A DNA stretch of 64,000 nt from the NCBI GenBank assembly GCA_003513005.1, contig DOTD01000092.1, positions 31,564-95,563 on the forward strand, read 5' to 3'. This stretch comes from Desulfotomaculum sp. (lineage in GTDB: Bacteria > Bacillota > Desulfotomaculia > Desulfotomaculales > Nap2-2B). Made by a program: the position numbers and the translations under genes. The notes beneath the pieces were generated by a model, which worked only from the letters and a program-made list of their open reading frames with translations, searched no databases and was not told the origin of the DNA. This document shows positions 9,373 to 18,140 of the stretch, piece after piece. The stretch's first letter is position 1. The number at the start of each line of letters is the position of its first letter.

Positions 9373-10389
9373 TTGGGTACTTTTAACGAGCTACATTTTG
9401 AAAATGAATTCTATTTTCAATGGCACATAACAGAAAGGTGCAACCTCAGGTGTAAACACTGTTATCATAATAATTATGACTCTGAAGGCGAATTAAGTTC
9501 GGAGGAACTTTTATCGGTTTTAGACATATTAGATAGCACAGCCACCAAGTGGGGCAAGCTCGCTACACTGTCAATAACCGGCGGAGAGCCGCTTCTACGG
9601 TTAAATGAAATTAAACAGATAGCAGACAAAATAGTATCAAAAAAACACATTTATTATTTTGACCTCCTTACAAATGGAACCCTATTAGATAAGGACACTC
9701 TTTCCTTCCTGTCAAAGTCGAAAAAGTTGCGCAGGGTGCAGCTTTCCCTTGAAGGGCCTAACTCTACAAAAAATGACGACATTCGTGGCCATGGAAACTT
9801 CGAAAAAATCCTATCTGCTATAGCATCCCTTAGAGAATATCAAATACCAATCTGTATCATGGTTACACTTACTCGTGACAATTGGGAGGACATTCCAGGA
9901 ATAGTTAAATTGGCTGTAGATTATGGTGTTAATTATCTTAGCTTTGAAAGATTTATCCCTGAAGGTAAAGGAAAACAAGTCAAAGAAAAAATATTAAGCC
10001 GGAATGAGCTGAAATCAGCCAACCAGTTAATTGCCAGATTATCGCAAGAAGAAAATCGTGTAAAATTTTTAACTTACCGTCCTCTTTTTGCTCTTTGCGG
10101 CGACGCTTTCGGTGCCATGTGTTCTATTGGTACAAATGCTCTTACCATTATGCATGACGGTACTGTATACCCTTGCCGGCGCTTACCGATACCATTGGGT
10201 AACATTCTAAGTGACGGACTGTATAAAATATGGTATGGTTCTGATTTATTATGGGAAATCCGCAATTCCCGCAACCTGAAGGGTAAGTGCAACAATTGCG
10301 AATTGCTGCCTGTTTGCCGTGGTTGCCGTGCAGCGGCTTATTATCTAAACGGAGATTACCTTGCGGAGGACCCTCAATGTTGGAAATAA
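9373..10389 (+). CDS. Radical SAM/SPASM peptide maturase
   Basis: A 338-residue enzyme. The radical SAM cluster ligands C23, C27 and C30 sit in the CxxxCxxC motif, TGGEPLL follows near 75, and a cysteine-rich SPASM tail lies at about 235-335 (CGD, CSIG, YPCRR, CNNCELLPVCRGC). SPASM enzymes of this size commonly modify ribosomal peptides, for instance with thioether or C-C links. The chosen start is TTG 9373, with AGAGGCG about 8 nt upstream. The 196 bp before it are AT-rich with no clear gene or strong promoter. The next two genes encode a PqqD-like protein (overlap 13 bp) and a short Cys-rich peptide, which makes peptide maturation the best reading. The chemistry performed cannot be told from the sequence. 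Confidence 0.88.
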   Translation: MGTFNELHFENEFYFQWHITERCNLRCKHCYHNNYDSEGELSSEELLSVLDILDSTATKWGKLATLSITGGEPLLRLNEIKQIADKIVSKKHIYYFDLLTNGTLLDKDTLSFLSKSKKLRRVQLSLEGPNSTKNDDIRGHGNFEKILSAIASLREYQIPICIMVTLTRDNWEDIPGIVKLAVDYGVNYLSFERFIPEGKGKQVKEKILSRNELKSANQLIARLSQEENRVKFLTYRPLFALCGDAFGAMCSIGTNALTIMHDGTVYPCRRLPIPLGNILSDGLYKIWYGSDLLWEIRNSRNLKGKCNNCELLPVCRGCRAAAYYLNGDYLAEDPQCWK

Positions 10390-10673
10390 AACCACAGTCA
10401 AAGTTCAAACTAAACGAAGATTTTATCTTACACCAAATAGAGGAACTAGATAAATACTGGCTTTTCAATATTGTTAATGGTGACATCTTTAACCTTAATG
10501 ATGTCTCCATGTTTATTTTACAAAAGATAAGTGAAGGAAATAACTTTGAATCATTGGTTTTTAAACTGCTTCAACAATTTGACGTTGATGAAAACAGGGC
10601 ACAAAATGATCTTCAAAAAATATTACGGCAGTTATTTCATGAAAAAATTATTAGCCAAATAAAGGAGGATTAA
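10377..10673 (+). CDS. PqqD-like RiPP recognition element protein
   Basis: A 98-residue protein starting at ATG 10377, which overlaps the end of the radical SAM gene and is more plausible than an earlier in-frame start. The pattern, an N-terminal three-strand region (FKLNEDFILHQI, YWLFNIVNGDIFNLND) followed by helices, is that of PqqD-family winged-helix proteins. These bind the leader of a precursor peptide and deliver it to the radical SAM enzyme. Position between the maturase and the candidate precursor agrees. It lacks any catalytic motif. Confidence in the family is good though divergence is high. Confidence 0.8.
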   Translation: MLEIKPQSKFKLNEDFILHQIEELDKYWLFNIVNGDIFNLNDVSMFILQKISEGNNFESLVFKLLQQFDVDENRAQNDLQKILRQLFHEKIISQIKED

Positions 10674-10675
10674 CC

Positions 10676-10807
10676 ATGGTTAAAAAGCCCTATAAGGAAC
10701 CAGTTTTGGAAAAGCAGGAATCTATGCGCATTGCAGAAGAAACTATTGAAAAAGCCACGGGAAAACTTATCTGCAAACAATGCTCATCCTGTCATGGTTG
10801 CAGATAA
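10676..10807 (+). CDS. Candidate RiPP precursor peptide, CxxCxxCxxC core
   Basis: A 43-residue ORF, ATG 10676 to TAA 10807, with a strong AAAGGAGGA 5 nt upstream and 2 bp after the RRE gene. Residues 1-30 are charged and helical (KPYKEPVLEKQ then an EE/K-rich helix), as expected of a leader. The tail LICKQCSSCHGCR holds four cysteines at exact three-residue spacing (C33, C36, C39, C42). Such a repeat suits thioether or other radical SAM cross-links, or metal binding. I know no named family with this core. The alternative, a small metal-binding protein unrelated to the maturase, seems less likely given the RRE and radical SAM genes directly upstream. Confidence 0.78.
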   Translation: MVKKPYKEPVLEKQESMRIAEETIEKATGKLICKQCSSCHGCR

Positions 10808-10851
10808 TTTCTGATTACTGTTTATTTGTTTTTTGCCTAGGGGGTTGAGAA

Positions 10852-13740
10852 ATGATTATTGATCGTAAAGAACTAACTGATCTAGATTTTGAAACCTTGA
10901 ATATTATTTATGATATTTTTATTGATGATGAGAATTACCAAAATATAGATGTAAAATGCAATGATCGTGATATTTTAGCTGACTTTAACGAACTAGAAGA
11001 TACCAACCAACATGGGTTGGTTATTCAAAAACTCCGAAATTATGAAAAGTGTTCATTAAAAATAGATGATAAAGCTATATCTAATCATGCCACTACTTTT
11101 TGGAAACATCTTTTTTTAGCTAAGAAAACACGTGCCATTTTACAAAGCATTGGAACCAATGAGGCTTCTAAACTTATAGATGAAATTGCTGAATATTTAC
11201 TTTCGAAATTACCTGATATATACGAGCAAGATTTTGGCATTATTAAATGCAAAGAAGAACCCCAAGATTTTGGACAGAAAAAATTTCTTATTCTCTTCTA
11301 TAATGAAATTAGCCAGTGTTGTTCTGGGTATCTGAATACTGGTTATGCTGAGAAATCCTTAAAGTACTATCCTGAAGAAGCCTGTCATTATGAATTACTT
11401 GGGTTATATAATAAAGCTCTTGGGTTGTCACATCACGAGAATAAAGAGAGCAGGGAAAATGCATTAAAACATTATGATGAAATAATAAATACTTTTAAAA
11501 TAAAAAAGGAGGGAGAAAAATATCTTGGGTACGGATATGATTTCGATACAGATTTATGGAAGATGTATGTTTATTTACCAGCAATATATCATAAGGCTGA
11601 AGTACTAATTAAACTACAAAGAGGAAAAGAAAGCATAGATATACTCAATACTTTTATAAAGAAATATAAGAATTATAATGTTCCTAGATTTATTTTTTTA
11701 TCAACCGAGTATAAAATAATAGACAGTATGATACTAAAGGTTCATGCGATGCTTGAAAGCTCTAATTTAAATGTTAATGAAGAAATAAAAAATATAGAAA
11801 TAATGCTTGAAACACATAAAGAAAATTATGATATCCAGAGGAAATATAATTTCTTAATAGCCAAGCTTAATATTGAGGACACAAGAGAAAATCTAAGTAG
11901 TAAAAAAAACGAAGAAATATATAAATTTCTTAAAGAAACTATATATAATAATTTATTTAAAGAAGAAAGAAATGAAGATGAAAGAACACAAGCTTCATTT
12001 TATTGGCTAGAAGCATTTCAGTTATACATAAAAGCATCAAAAAATAAAAATCATGAAAAAGGAAAGGATCTATTAGAGGATTTATTAGGTACTTTAATAG
12101 ATATCTTAAATTATATTTTTGAGAGACTCAAACAAGACCCATGGATTCCAAACAAAGAGAAGATTCTAAAACTAATAGTGGAAATATTCGAAGAAATAAA
12201 TGATGATGACAGTATTACAAATGATGATTGTCGCCAAAAAATTAAAGATATAGAGATAAGATATTGTCATAGACTTACTCACAAAGAAAACAAACCCTCC
12301 AGTTATCAAAAAGTCAAATCAGTTCGAAGGCTATTATTATTAGGCGAGAATAACAAAGAGGCTGAAATGGATTATAATTTTCCCGATAGACTTGAAATAG
12401 TTAAGGACTTTGCAAATATTATTATTAATAAGGATTATTATACTCAATGTTTGCGATACAATACTGAAAAATTTGACAAAAATTTAATATATAGTAGCTA
12501 TTGGCCACAACTCACTGGGCGTTATGCATTTACAGTATTGCGAAAATGGCAGTCTTTTACACCAGCTCTTGGGAGTTACTCAACTAGTAGTAGAGGTGGA
12601 GGTTATTTTGTTTACAAAGTAGGTGACAATGGTAATATAGAAGATGGGGTAGTTGTTGATCCCGGTTATGATTTTATCGAAAATTTTATTGAGCATAACT
12701 TTTCCATAAAGGATATTACTGCAATTGCCATAACACATTCACACATAGATCATTCTGTTGATTTTCGCGGCCTTATGACACTAATTCATGAGATGAACAA
12801 AAGAGGAGTCAGAAAATTATATAAATGGCCTCCCAAAAAAGTAACAGTGATACTAACACCATCGTGTTTCGATCATTTTTTTCAGATAATATCAGACAGC
12901 CGCGATTATATCAAGGATGTTATAGTTGTTGATCCTGATAGACACAATCTAGTTGAAACTGAATTATATGAAATTGGAAATGAGAAGATACATTTCTATC
13001 TAAGCGCGGTTCCTGCGTATCATAAAGATTTACAAGAAAATGCCAATTGCGTAGGTTTAATACTAAGGGATAATAATGATAACAAAATAATTGGTTTTAC
13101 AGGTGATACTGTTTGGACTCACAGCCTATACAAGCGATTAAAAGATTGCTCAGTTATCTGTGCTAATATGGGAGCCCTTATTGATGTAAATAAAGGAGAC
13201 AGTTTTGAAAAAACATTTGATCAGAAAGATAAGGAGCATAAAAAGATCAAAAAGCTTATATATAAGGAGAATCATCTTTATCTCCCAGGAATAATCACTT
13301 TATTAGATGAAATCCAAAAAACAAGTAAAACAAAAATAACTGTAGTAGGAGAACTCGGTGAAGAACTAAAATCTGGCTTAAGAAAAGATTTATTTCATAA
13401 ATTTAATCAGTTTATAGATGAAAGGACTAGTAATCAATATGGAGGCAACTATCCATATAAATGGCAACGTGAAATATTATATCCTTATCCACTTGTTGCA
13501 ATTGAAGATATTAATCTAACAATTACATGGGAGACACAAAGTGCTGAGCCATATATAAGATGTACACGTTGCAAGAGAATAATTCCACCAGACAAAGTAA
13601 TGCTTCGCGTAACAAATGACGATCGAAAAAGTGAACAATTATTCTATTATTGTAAAGAATGTCTTGAATTAATAGAGTCATTGGAAAGCGGAGTGGAAAG
13701 AGAATGGGAGAAGCGTTATTTACCGCCACATCAAGTCTGA
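10852..13740 (+). CDS. TPR-like / metallo-beta-lactamase-fold protein with C-terminal zinc ribbon
   Basis: A 962-residue, Lys/Asn/Ile-rich protein encoded in very AT-rich DNA, unlike the regions on either side. Residues 1-500 are helical with TPR-like pairs (for example ELLGLYNKALGL). An MBL-fold domain follows at about 560-780, with HSHIDH near 627-632 and a late metal ligand in FTGDTVW near 750. The C-terminus has a CxxC/CxxC zinc ribbon (CTRC near 903, CKEC near 938). MBL enzymes hydrolyse esters, peptides, lactams or nucleic acids. In the putative RiPP operon it could remove the leader, hydrolyse an intermediate or give self-protection. The start is ATG 10852 with a weak site. It overlaps the next gene by 37 bp. 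Function uncertain. Confidence 0.75.
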   Translation: MIIDRKELTDLDFETLNIIYDIFIDDENYQNIDVKCNDRDILADFNELEDTNQHGLVIQKLRNYEKCSLKIDDKAISNHATTFWKHLFLAKKTRAILQSIGTNEASKLIDEIAEYLLSKLPDIYEQDFGIIKCKEEPQDFGQKKFLILFYNEISQCCSGYLNTGYAEKSLKYYPEEACHYELLGLYNKALGLSHHENKESRENALKHYDEIINTFKIKKEGEKYLGYGYDFDTDLWKMYVYLPAIYHKAEVLIKLQRGKESIDILNTFIKKYKNYNVPRFIFLSTEYKIIDSMILKVHAMLESSNLNVNEEIKNIEIMLETHKENYDIQRKYNFLIAKLNIEDTRENLSSKKNEEIYKFLKETIYNNLFKEERNEDERTQASFYWLEAFQLYIKASKNKNHEKGKDLLEDLLGTLIDILNYIFERLKQDPWIPNKEKILKLIVEIFEEINDDDSITNDDCRQKIKDIEIRYCHRLTHKENKPSSYQKVKSVRRLLLLGENNKEAEMDYNFPDRLEIVKDFANIIINKDYYTQCLRYNTEKFDKNLIYSSYWPQLTGRYAFTVLRKWQSFTPALGSYSTSSRGGGYFVYKVGDNGNIEDGVVVDPGYDFIENFIEHNFSIKDITAIAITHSHIDHSVDFRGLMTLIHEMNKRGVRKLYKWPPKKVTVILTPSCFDHFFQIISDSRDYIKDVIVVDPDRHNLVETELYEIGNEKIHFYLSAVPAYHKDLQENANCVGLILRDNNDNKIIGFTGDTVWTHSLYKRLKDCSVICANMGALIDVNKGDSFEKTFDQKDKEHKKIKKLIYKENHLYLPGIITLLDEIQKTSKTKITVVGELGEELKSGLRKDLFHKFNQFIDERTSNQYGGNYPYKWQREILYPYPLVAIEDINLTITWETQSAEPYIRCTRCKRIIPPDKVMLRVTNDDRKSEQLFYYCKECLELIESLESGVEREWEKRYLPPHQV

Positions 13741-14522
13741 CTTCGATGTTAAAGACAGGATTAGACAAAAAAATTGATCCTGAAAGAATAGCTAGGGTAG
13801 GAACAGTATTATTAGAAGAAATACCAGTCACTGAGAACACAATTTTTACTAATATAGCTGACTATATAGTAAATAGACAGTCAGTAGATGGCGGATGGGT
13901 TGATGTTGAAGAAACGGCCTGGTCAATAGCATATTTACGAAAAATATCTGGAGAATATGAAGGCCCTTTTAATAAAGGGCTTAACTGGTTGGCTGAACAA
14001 AGAATATCCGGGGCGGGATGGGGAAGGAATAACCGAGATACGCCAAGGATACCATATACCTCATGGGTTGCCATACTGTGCCCGGAACTTATAGATAAAG
14101 AAGTATTAAAATGGTTGGAAAAAACCTGTAATGATGAGATAAAGCTAGAACCAAGACTGACTTATAAAATAGCCCTGCCAATTTTGGCTTTTAGCAAGCA
14201 TAAATATTCAACTCAAAATCCGGAGTTAGTTAATTCTTTAATTTCTTTTCTTATTTCCTCCCAAAATGACGACGGCGGCTTTGCCCCCTGGCGTGATCAT
14301 CCGTGCGGCAGTGACCCCTGGTGTACTTCAGTTGCGGCGTTGGGACTGTTGGCACATGCGGATAGGGTCCCAGAAGTTATTTTTGAAAACTCATTGAACT
14401 GGTTACTAAAAAACCAGCTCCCTAACGGAATGTGGCCCTATCATTACATTGATGAGGGAACAGCTTTAGCTTATTGGGCGTTAAAAGAAATGCTAATTCA
14501 TTTCAAGAGAAAAGAACATTAA
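13704..14522 (+). CDS. Squalene-cyclase/prenyltransferase-repeat alpha-barrel protein (half length)
   Basis: A 272-residue protein with at least three alpha/alpha-toroid repeats of the terpene-cyclase type: QSVDGGW near 59, QNDDGGFAPW near 190 and QLPNGMW near 234. Residues 67-72 read DVEETA where squalene-hopene cyclases have the acid motif DxDDTA; the proton-donating Asp is Glu here. The protein is about half the size of squalene-hopene cyclase, so it may be a single-barrel enzyme or a binding scaffold. ATG 13704 (GGAG upstream) overlaps the MBL gene by 37 bp; ATG 13746 has no ribosome site. It may modify or hold a lipid or peptide within the operon; that is inference. Confidence 0.72.
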   Translation: MGEALFTATSSLTSMLKTGLDKKIDPERIARVGTVLLEEIPVTENTIFTNIADYIVNRQSVDGGWVDVEETAWSIAYLRKISGEYEGPFNKGLNWLAEQRISGAGWGRNNRDTPRIPYTSWVAILCPELIDKEVLKWLEKTCNDEIKLEPRLTYKIALPILAFSKHKYSTQNPELVNSLISFLISSQNDDGGFAPWRDHPCGSDPWCTSVAALGLLAHADRVPEVIFENSLNWLLKNQLPNGMWPYHYIDEGTALAYWALKEMLIHFKRKEH

Positions 14523-14523
14523 T

Positions 14524-16281
14524 ATGTGTGGTATTTGTGGGGTTTACGGCAGCAACGATCTAAAAAAGATAGAACTGATGACCTCAACCATAGCCAACCG
14601 CGGACCAGACGCAAGCTTTGTAAAAATAATTGGGGGCAAACATACACTTGGAAGCGCAAGGCTTCATATTACTGGTCAATTAGATGCTCCTTTTCCTTAT
14701 TGCCGCGACGAAATTGGGCCTCAAGTACTATTAAACGGCGAAATCTATAATTATCGCTTTTGGCAAAAAAAACTTGAAGACGAAGGTTATACTTTCTTTA
14801 CTGGTACTGATACCGAAGTCATCTGGGCAATGTACCATAAATACGGGTTGGAATTTGTCAATAAAATAAAAGGAATGTTTGCCATTGCAATTCTTGACGG
14901 CGACAGGCTTATTTTGGTTAGAGACAGGTTTGGAATAAAACCGCTCTTTTATTGCCAGAGAGGAAATGAGCTTGCTTTTGCTTCAGAAATAAAAGCATTG
15001 TTAAGATGGACCGACCGTCAACCCCATTTAAACGAATCAGCTTTGCAAGAGATTTTAACTTTTGGTTATATTTATTCTTCGGATGAAACGCTTTTTGTTG
15101 GAATAAAGCAGGTTACCCCCGGAGAAGTTCTAATTTTTGATGGAAATGAAATTTGTTCCGAAAACTATTCTGTCCCGCCAACCGCTTTTTCTTCTCCGGG
15201 CACAAATGAAGACTATTACTTCCATAAAACACTGCTTTCTAATACCTTACCTGCCGCTATGAGGTTGGTTACTGAACATGGCGCTCATGAAGTCGGCGTT
15301 TATCTTTCAGGCGGCGTAGATTCATCTTTAATGGCTGTGCTTTGTAAAGAAATACACGGGAAAATTAAAACTTTCCATCTTACGGACAGCCATCATGCAC
15401 CGGACCTGCCCTGGTCCAGGGATGTTGCAAAGGCAATAAATAGCGATCATTATGAAATACCTGTTACTTTGCAGGATTATCTAGCTGAACTGCCAAAATT
15501 CGTCTACCATTATGAAAATATTGTTGCCGGCGGTGTTTTTGACTTGCAGGGTGGTGTGGCTTTTCATCTACTTTGCAAAAAAGCCTCCCAGCATGTCAAG
15601 GTTGCCTTAACAGGAGAGGGCGCAGATGAACTCTTCGGCGGATATTATTGGACATACACACACCCGCTTGGTTTCGCCGACCGTTTGCGTATACGCCTGA
15701 AAGAAGCTGTAAAGAACGTTCCGAATGATAAACTGGCTATATTGGTGAACCAGCTTTTCCCGCTTCCCGAGGACGAATTACAGTATCGCTTAAATATTTT
15801 CAATGCATTATTAAAAAGCGCATTATCAAATTATCATCTCTGGAGTGTCGACCGTTCATCAGGCGCTTTTGGTTTTGAAATCCGACCATTTTATTTGTAT
15901 GAGGATATAGTAAAACTGGCTGGTGATATGCCGGTAGAATACAAAGCCCCAAAACCCGGCGTCACAAAGCTGCTGTTAAAAGACGCTGCAATGAATTTTT
16001 TTGCCCGTTATGGCCTGGAAGCTATTTGTAACAGAAAGAAATTTGGCATGCCTGCTGCGCTTAATCAACTCGACAATCAAGTAAGGATTTTTATTAACAA
16101 CAATGTTAGCGACGCTTATGTTCAACGTCACTATTACAAACAATACCTGACGAACAAAATTGATATATTTATGTTCGATTTATTTTTTTACTTTTACTTT
16201 CATAAAAACGGAAATTTTGAACCGGCTTTCTGCCTGGAGGAAGCCTTGGCAGGTGGTCTATTTGAAAATATGTATAGTTAG
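14524..16281 (+). CDS. Asparagine synthetase B-like amidotransferase
   Basis: A 585-residue protein. The class II glutaminase domain starts MCGICGVYG with the nucleophile Cys2 intact. The ATP-pyrophosphatase domain has SGGVDSS near 262-268 and LTGEGADELFGGY near 364. The reaction is glutamine- or ammonia-dependent amide formation through an adenylated carboxylate. It starts 1 bp after the cyclase-like gene and overlaps the glycosyltransferase by 20 bp, so it belongs to the RiPP-type operon and may amidate or cyclise the peptide, as AsnB homologues do in lasso peptide pathways. An ordinary housekeeping asparagine synthetase is less likely in this setting. Family confident, substrate not. Confidence 0.88.
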   Translation: MCGICGVYGSNDLKKIELMTSTIANRGPDASFVKIIGGKHTLGSARLHITGQLDAPFPYCRDEIGPQVLLNGEIYNYRFWQKKLEDEGYTFFTGTDTEVIWAMYHKYGLEFVNKIKGMFAIAILDGDRLILVRDRFGIKPLFYCQRGNELAFASEIKALLRWTDRQPHLNESALQEILTFGYIYSSDETLFVGIKQVTPGEVLIFDGNEICSENYSVPPTAFSSPGTNEDYYFHKTLLSNTLPAAMRLVTEHGAHEVGVYLSGGVDSSLMAVLCKEIHGKIKTFHLTDSHHAPDLPWSRDVAKAINSDHYEIPVTLQDYLAELPKFVYHYENIVAGGVFDLQGGVAFHLLCKKASQHVKVALTGEGADELFGGYYWTYTHPLGFADRLRIRLKEAVKNVPNDKLAILVNQLFPLPEDELQYRLNIFNALLKSALSNYHLWSVDRSSGAFGFEIRPFYLYEDIVKLAGDMPVEYKAPKPGVTKLLLKDAAMNFFARYGLEAICNRKKFGMPAALNQLDNQVRIFINNNVSDAYVQRHYYKQYLTNKIDIFMFDLFFYFYFHKNGNFEPAFCLEEALAGGLFENMYS

Positions 16282-17329
16282 TAAATTCCCGCCAATTCAG
16301 GGAGGTATAGCTTCTAAAACATATTGGCTTGCCCGTGGTTTGGCTGAGGCAGGCCTGGAAGTTCACGTAGTAACCAATGCCTTGGCTGTTGAAGATGATT
16401 ATAAGATTGGATCCTGCGGGAAAGATTTTCTTTTACCGGAAGGAATATTCATTCACAATATAGAACAAGAAACACCCTGGCATATCCCGTATTCAAAACT
16501 TTTTCAAGAAAAATTGCTTAACAAATTACTGGGTGTATGTAACCAATACAAAATAGATCTTATCGACAGCCATTACCTTATTCCCTATGGAATAGCCGCT
16601 TTTTTGGCAGGCACAATTACCGGGATACCGTATATTGTCCGGCATGGAGGCAGTGATTTAGCCAAATTTTGGGACAAAGGACTATTAAACGAGCTGTTGA
16701 AAAGAACACTTTCAAACGCATCCGCTATAGTAACTGACAAAACAGACTTGGGCATTCTTAACAACAACTTGGTCAATCTTCCCCGTTATGTCCCGGATGA
16801 ACGTTACTTTCATCCGGAAGCCAAAGAAGAAAATCAGATTAGCTTTGCATATATCGGCAAAATAAATTATTATTGGCAGCATAAGGGTCTTGACAGAATT
16901 CTAAGTTATTGGGACGGATTTTCATTTGATTCAAGCCTGTTTTTCTTAGCCCAAGGGAAAGGCAAAGCTGATTTTTTAGCTCAATATAAGCCGGATAAAG
17001 TAAAATTTCTAGATTTTATTCCTCCCTGGAAAATGCCGTCCTTCCTACAAAAGATTGATTTTCTATTTCATTTAGTTAATGATAATCCTATCCCCGATTT
17101 TTCTAACATTGTTGTTGAAGCAGTCGCCTGCGGTGCTAAAATTTTAACGGATAATCCATCTGCATTTATTTGTTATGAGGAATATTTTGATGTTAATAAA
17201 TATGTTTTGTCCGTAGATAATTTTAGTATTAATCACAATATAACTAAGGCTGAACAGCCTTTAAAAATTAAATATGCCACATATATTAAACAAAATATCG
17301 AGCTTTACCGGAAAGCCTGCGCGCTATAA
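16262..17329 (+). CDS. Glycosyltransferase family 4-like
   Basis: A 355-residue protein beginning MKICIVSKFPP from TTG 16262, with AGGTGG 5 nt upstream. This start lies inside the asn-synthetase gene and is preferred to in-frame starts further upstream because family members begin at this strand. The N-terminal Rossmann part has the GGIA loop near 15 and IVRHGGSD near 120. The C-terminal part has the GT-B donor-site pattern (FLDFIPPWKMPSFL, then NIVVEAVACGAKI). It probably transfers a sugar from a nucleotide donor and is the last gene of the cluster. A peptide glycosylation role is inference. Confidence 0.8.
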   Translation: MKICIVSKFPPIQGGIASKTYWLARGLAEAGLEVHVVTNALAVEDDYKIGSCGKDFLLPEGIFIHNIEQETPWHIPYSKLFQEKLLNKLLGVCNQYKIDLIDSHYLIPYGIAAFLAGTITGIPYIVRHGGSDLAKFWDKGLLNELLKRTLSNASAIVTDKTDLGILNNNLVNLPRYVPDERYFHPEAKEENQISFAYIGKINYYWQHKGLDRILSYWDGFSFDSSLFFLAQGKGKADFLAQYKPDKVKFLDFIPPWKMPSFLQKIDFLFHLVNDNPIPDFSNIVVEAVACGAKILTDNPSAFICYEEYFDVNKYVLSVDNFSINHNITKAEQPLKIKYATYIKQNIELYRKACAL

Positions 17330-17542
17330 AAAATGGTTCCTTGTATCCCTACATATTGATTACCAAAACAGATCTCTTTAGGATTCAGCTGTGGTCAAAG
17401 CTACCCACCCTTCTCCGAAACAATTCGGGAGTAATTACTATGATAGATACCAGCCGCTTTAAACAATTCATCAGTAATAATTTATTATTTTCTCTTGATA
17501 ATTAACAAAGTGAACGTATACACTATGAGAAATTTCCTGATG

Positions 17543-17572
17543 TTGATATTACTGAATTTAAAATGTTATAAT
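17543..17572 (+). promoter_or_regulatory. Sigma-A-type promoter for the GyrI-like gene
   Basis: TTGATA (17543-17548) and TATAAT (17567-17572) are separated by 18 bp and lie about 45 bp upstream of the start at 17618. Apart from this, the 288 bp between 17330 and 17617 hold only a short unsupported reading frame and an imperfect hairpin near 17412. Confidence 0.65.
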
Positions 17573-17617
17573 CTGGTTTGAGACAACGTTAAAAAAGTAT
17601 GAATAGGAGCGGTGGAT

Positions 17618-18103
17618 ATGTCTTGGAATATTGAACTAAAAGAACAAAACCTTCAACCGATATTATTTATCAAAGCCAAGACTTCTTTGGAAGGTCTGCA
17701 GAAAATAATCGGGGAAAGCTATACGAAAATAATAGCCTATCTGACTGAACTGGGTGAACAGCCGGCATTTGCCCCTTTTACCGCTTATTACAACCTTGAC
17801 ATGCAGAACCTTGAAGTCGAACTTGGGTTCCCTGTTGCCAAACAATTGCCGGGGAAAGAGGAGATTCTCTCCGGGCAGATACCGCCGGGCCGGGTGATTT
17901 CCTGTGTGTATAAAGGGTCATACGCAGGCATGGAGAAATTATACACCGAAATGTTCGAATGGATCGCTGAGCACGGCTATGAGTTTCTCGGTGTTTTTTA
18001 TGAATATTACTTGAACTCGCCGATGGAGGTCCCAGAAAGCGAATTATTAACCCGCATCGACCTGCCCATTAAAACAATCCCTTGCTCCGGCGGCAGTGAA
18101 TAA
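17618..18103 (+). CDS. GyrI-like / effector-binding domain protein
   Basis: A 161-residue stand-alone SOUL/GyrI-like small-molecule-binding domain with two beta-alpha-beta-beta repeats. Features include PFTAYYN near 49, a central LEVELGFPV strand and ISCVYKGSY near 93, and a late YEYYLNSP. Such proteins bind or hydrolyse amphipathic ligands or inhibit gyrase; the domain alone does not reveal which. ATG 17618 has AGGAG 8 nt upstream and is preferred to the GTG at 17612. It has its own promoter and precedes a flavoredoxin gene by 37 bp. Confidence 0.75.
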   Translation: MSWNIELKEQNLQPILFIKAKTSLEGLQKIIGESYTKIIAYLTELGEQPAFAPFTAYYNLDMQNLEVELGFPVAKQLPGKEEILSGQIPPGRVISCVYKGSYAGMEKLYTEMFEWIAEHGYEFLGVFYEYYLNSPMEVPESELLTRIDLPIKTIPCSGGSE

Positions 18104-18140
18104 AAAGCAGCCGGAAGATATTTGAAAAGGGTTCCTCTGG

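Noticed and set aside
17341..17504. 54-codon open frame (LITKTDLFRIQLW...) after the glycosyltransferase
   Set aside because: TTG start without a ribosome site and no family recognised; could be a fragment of a former gene but not supportable.
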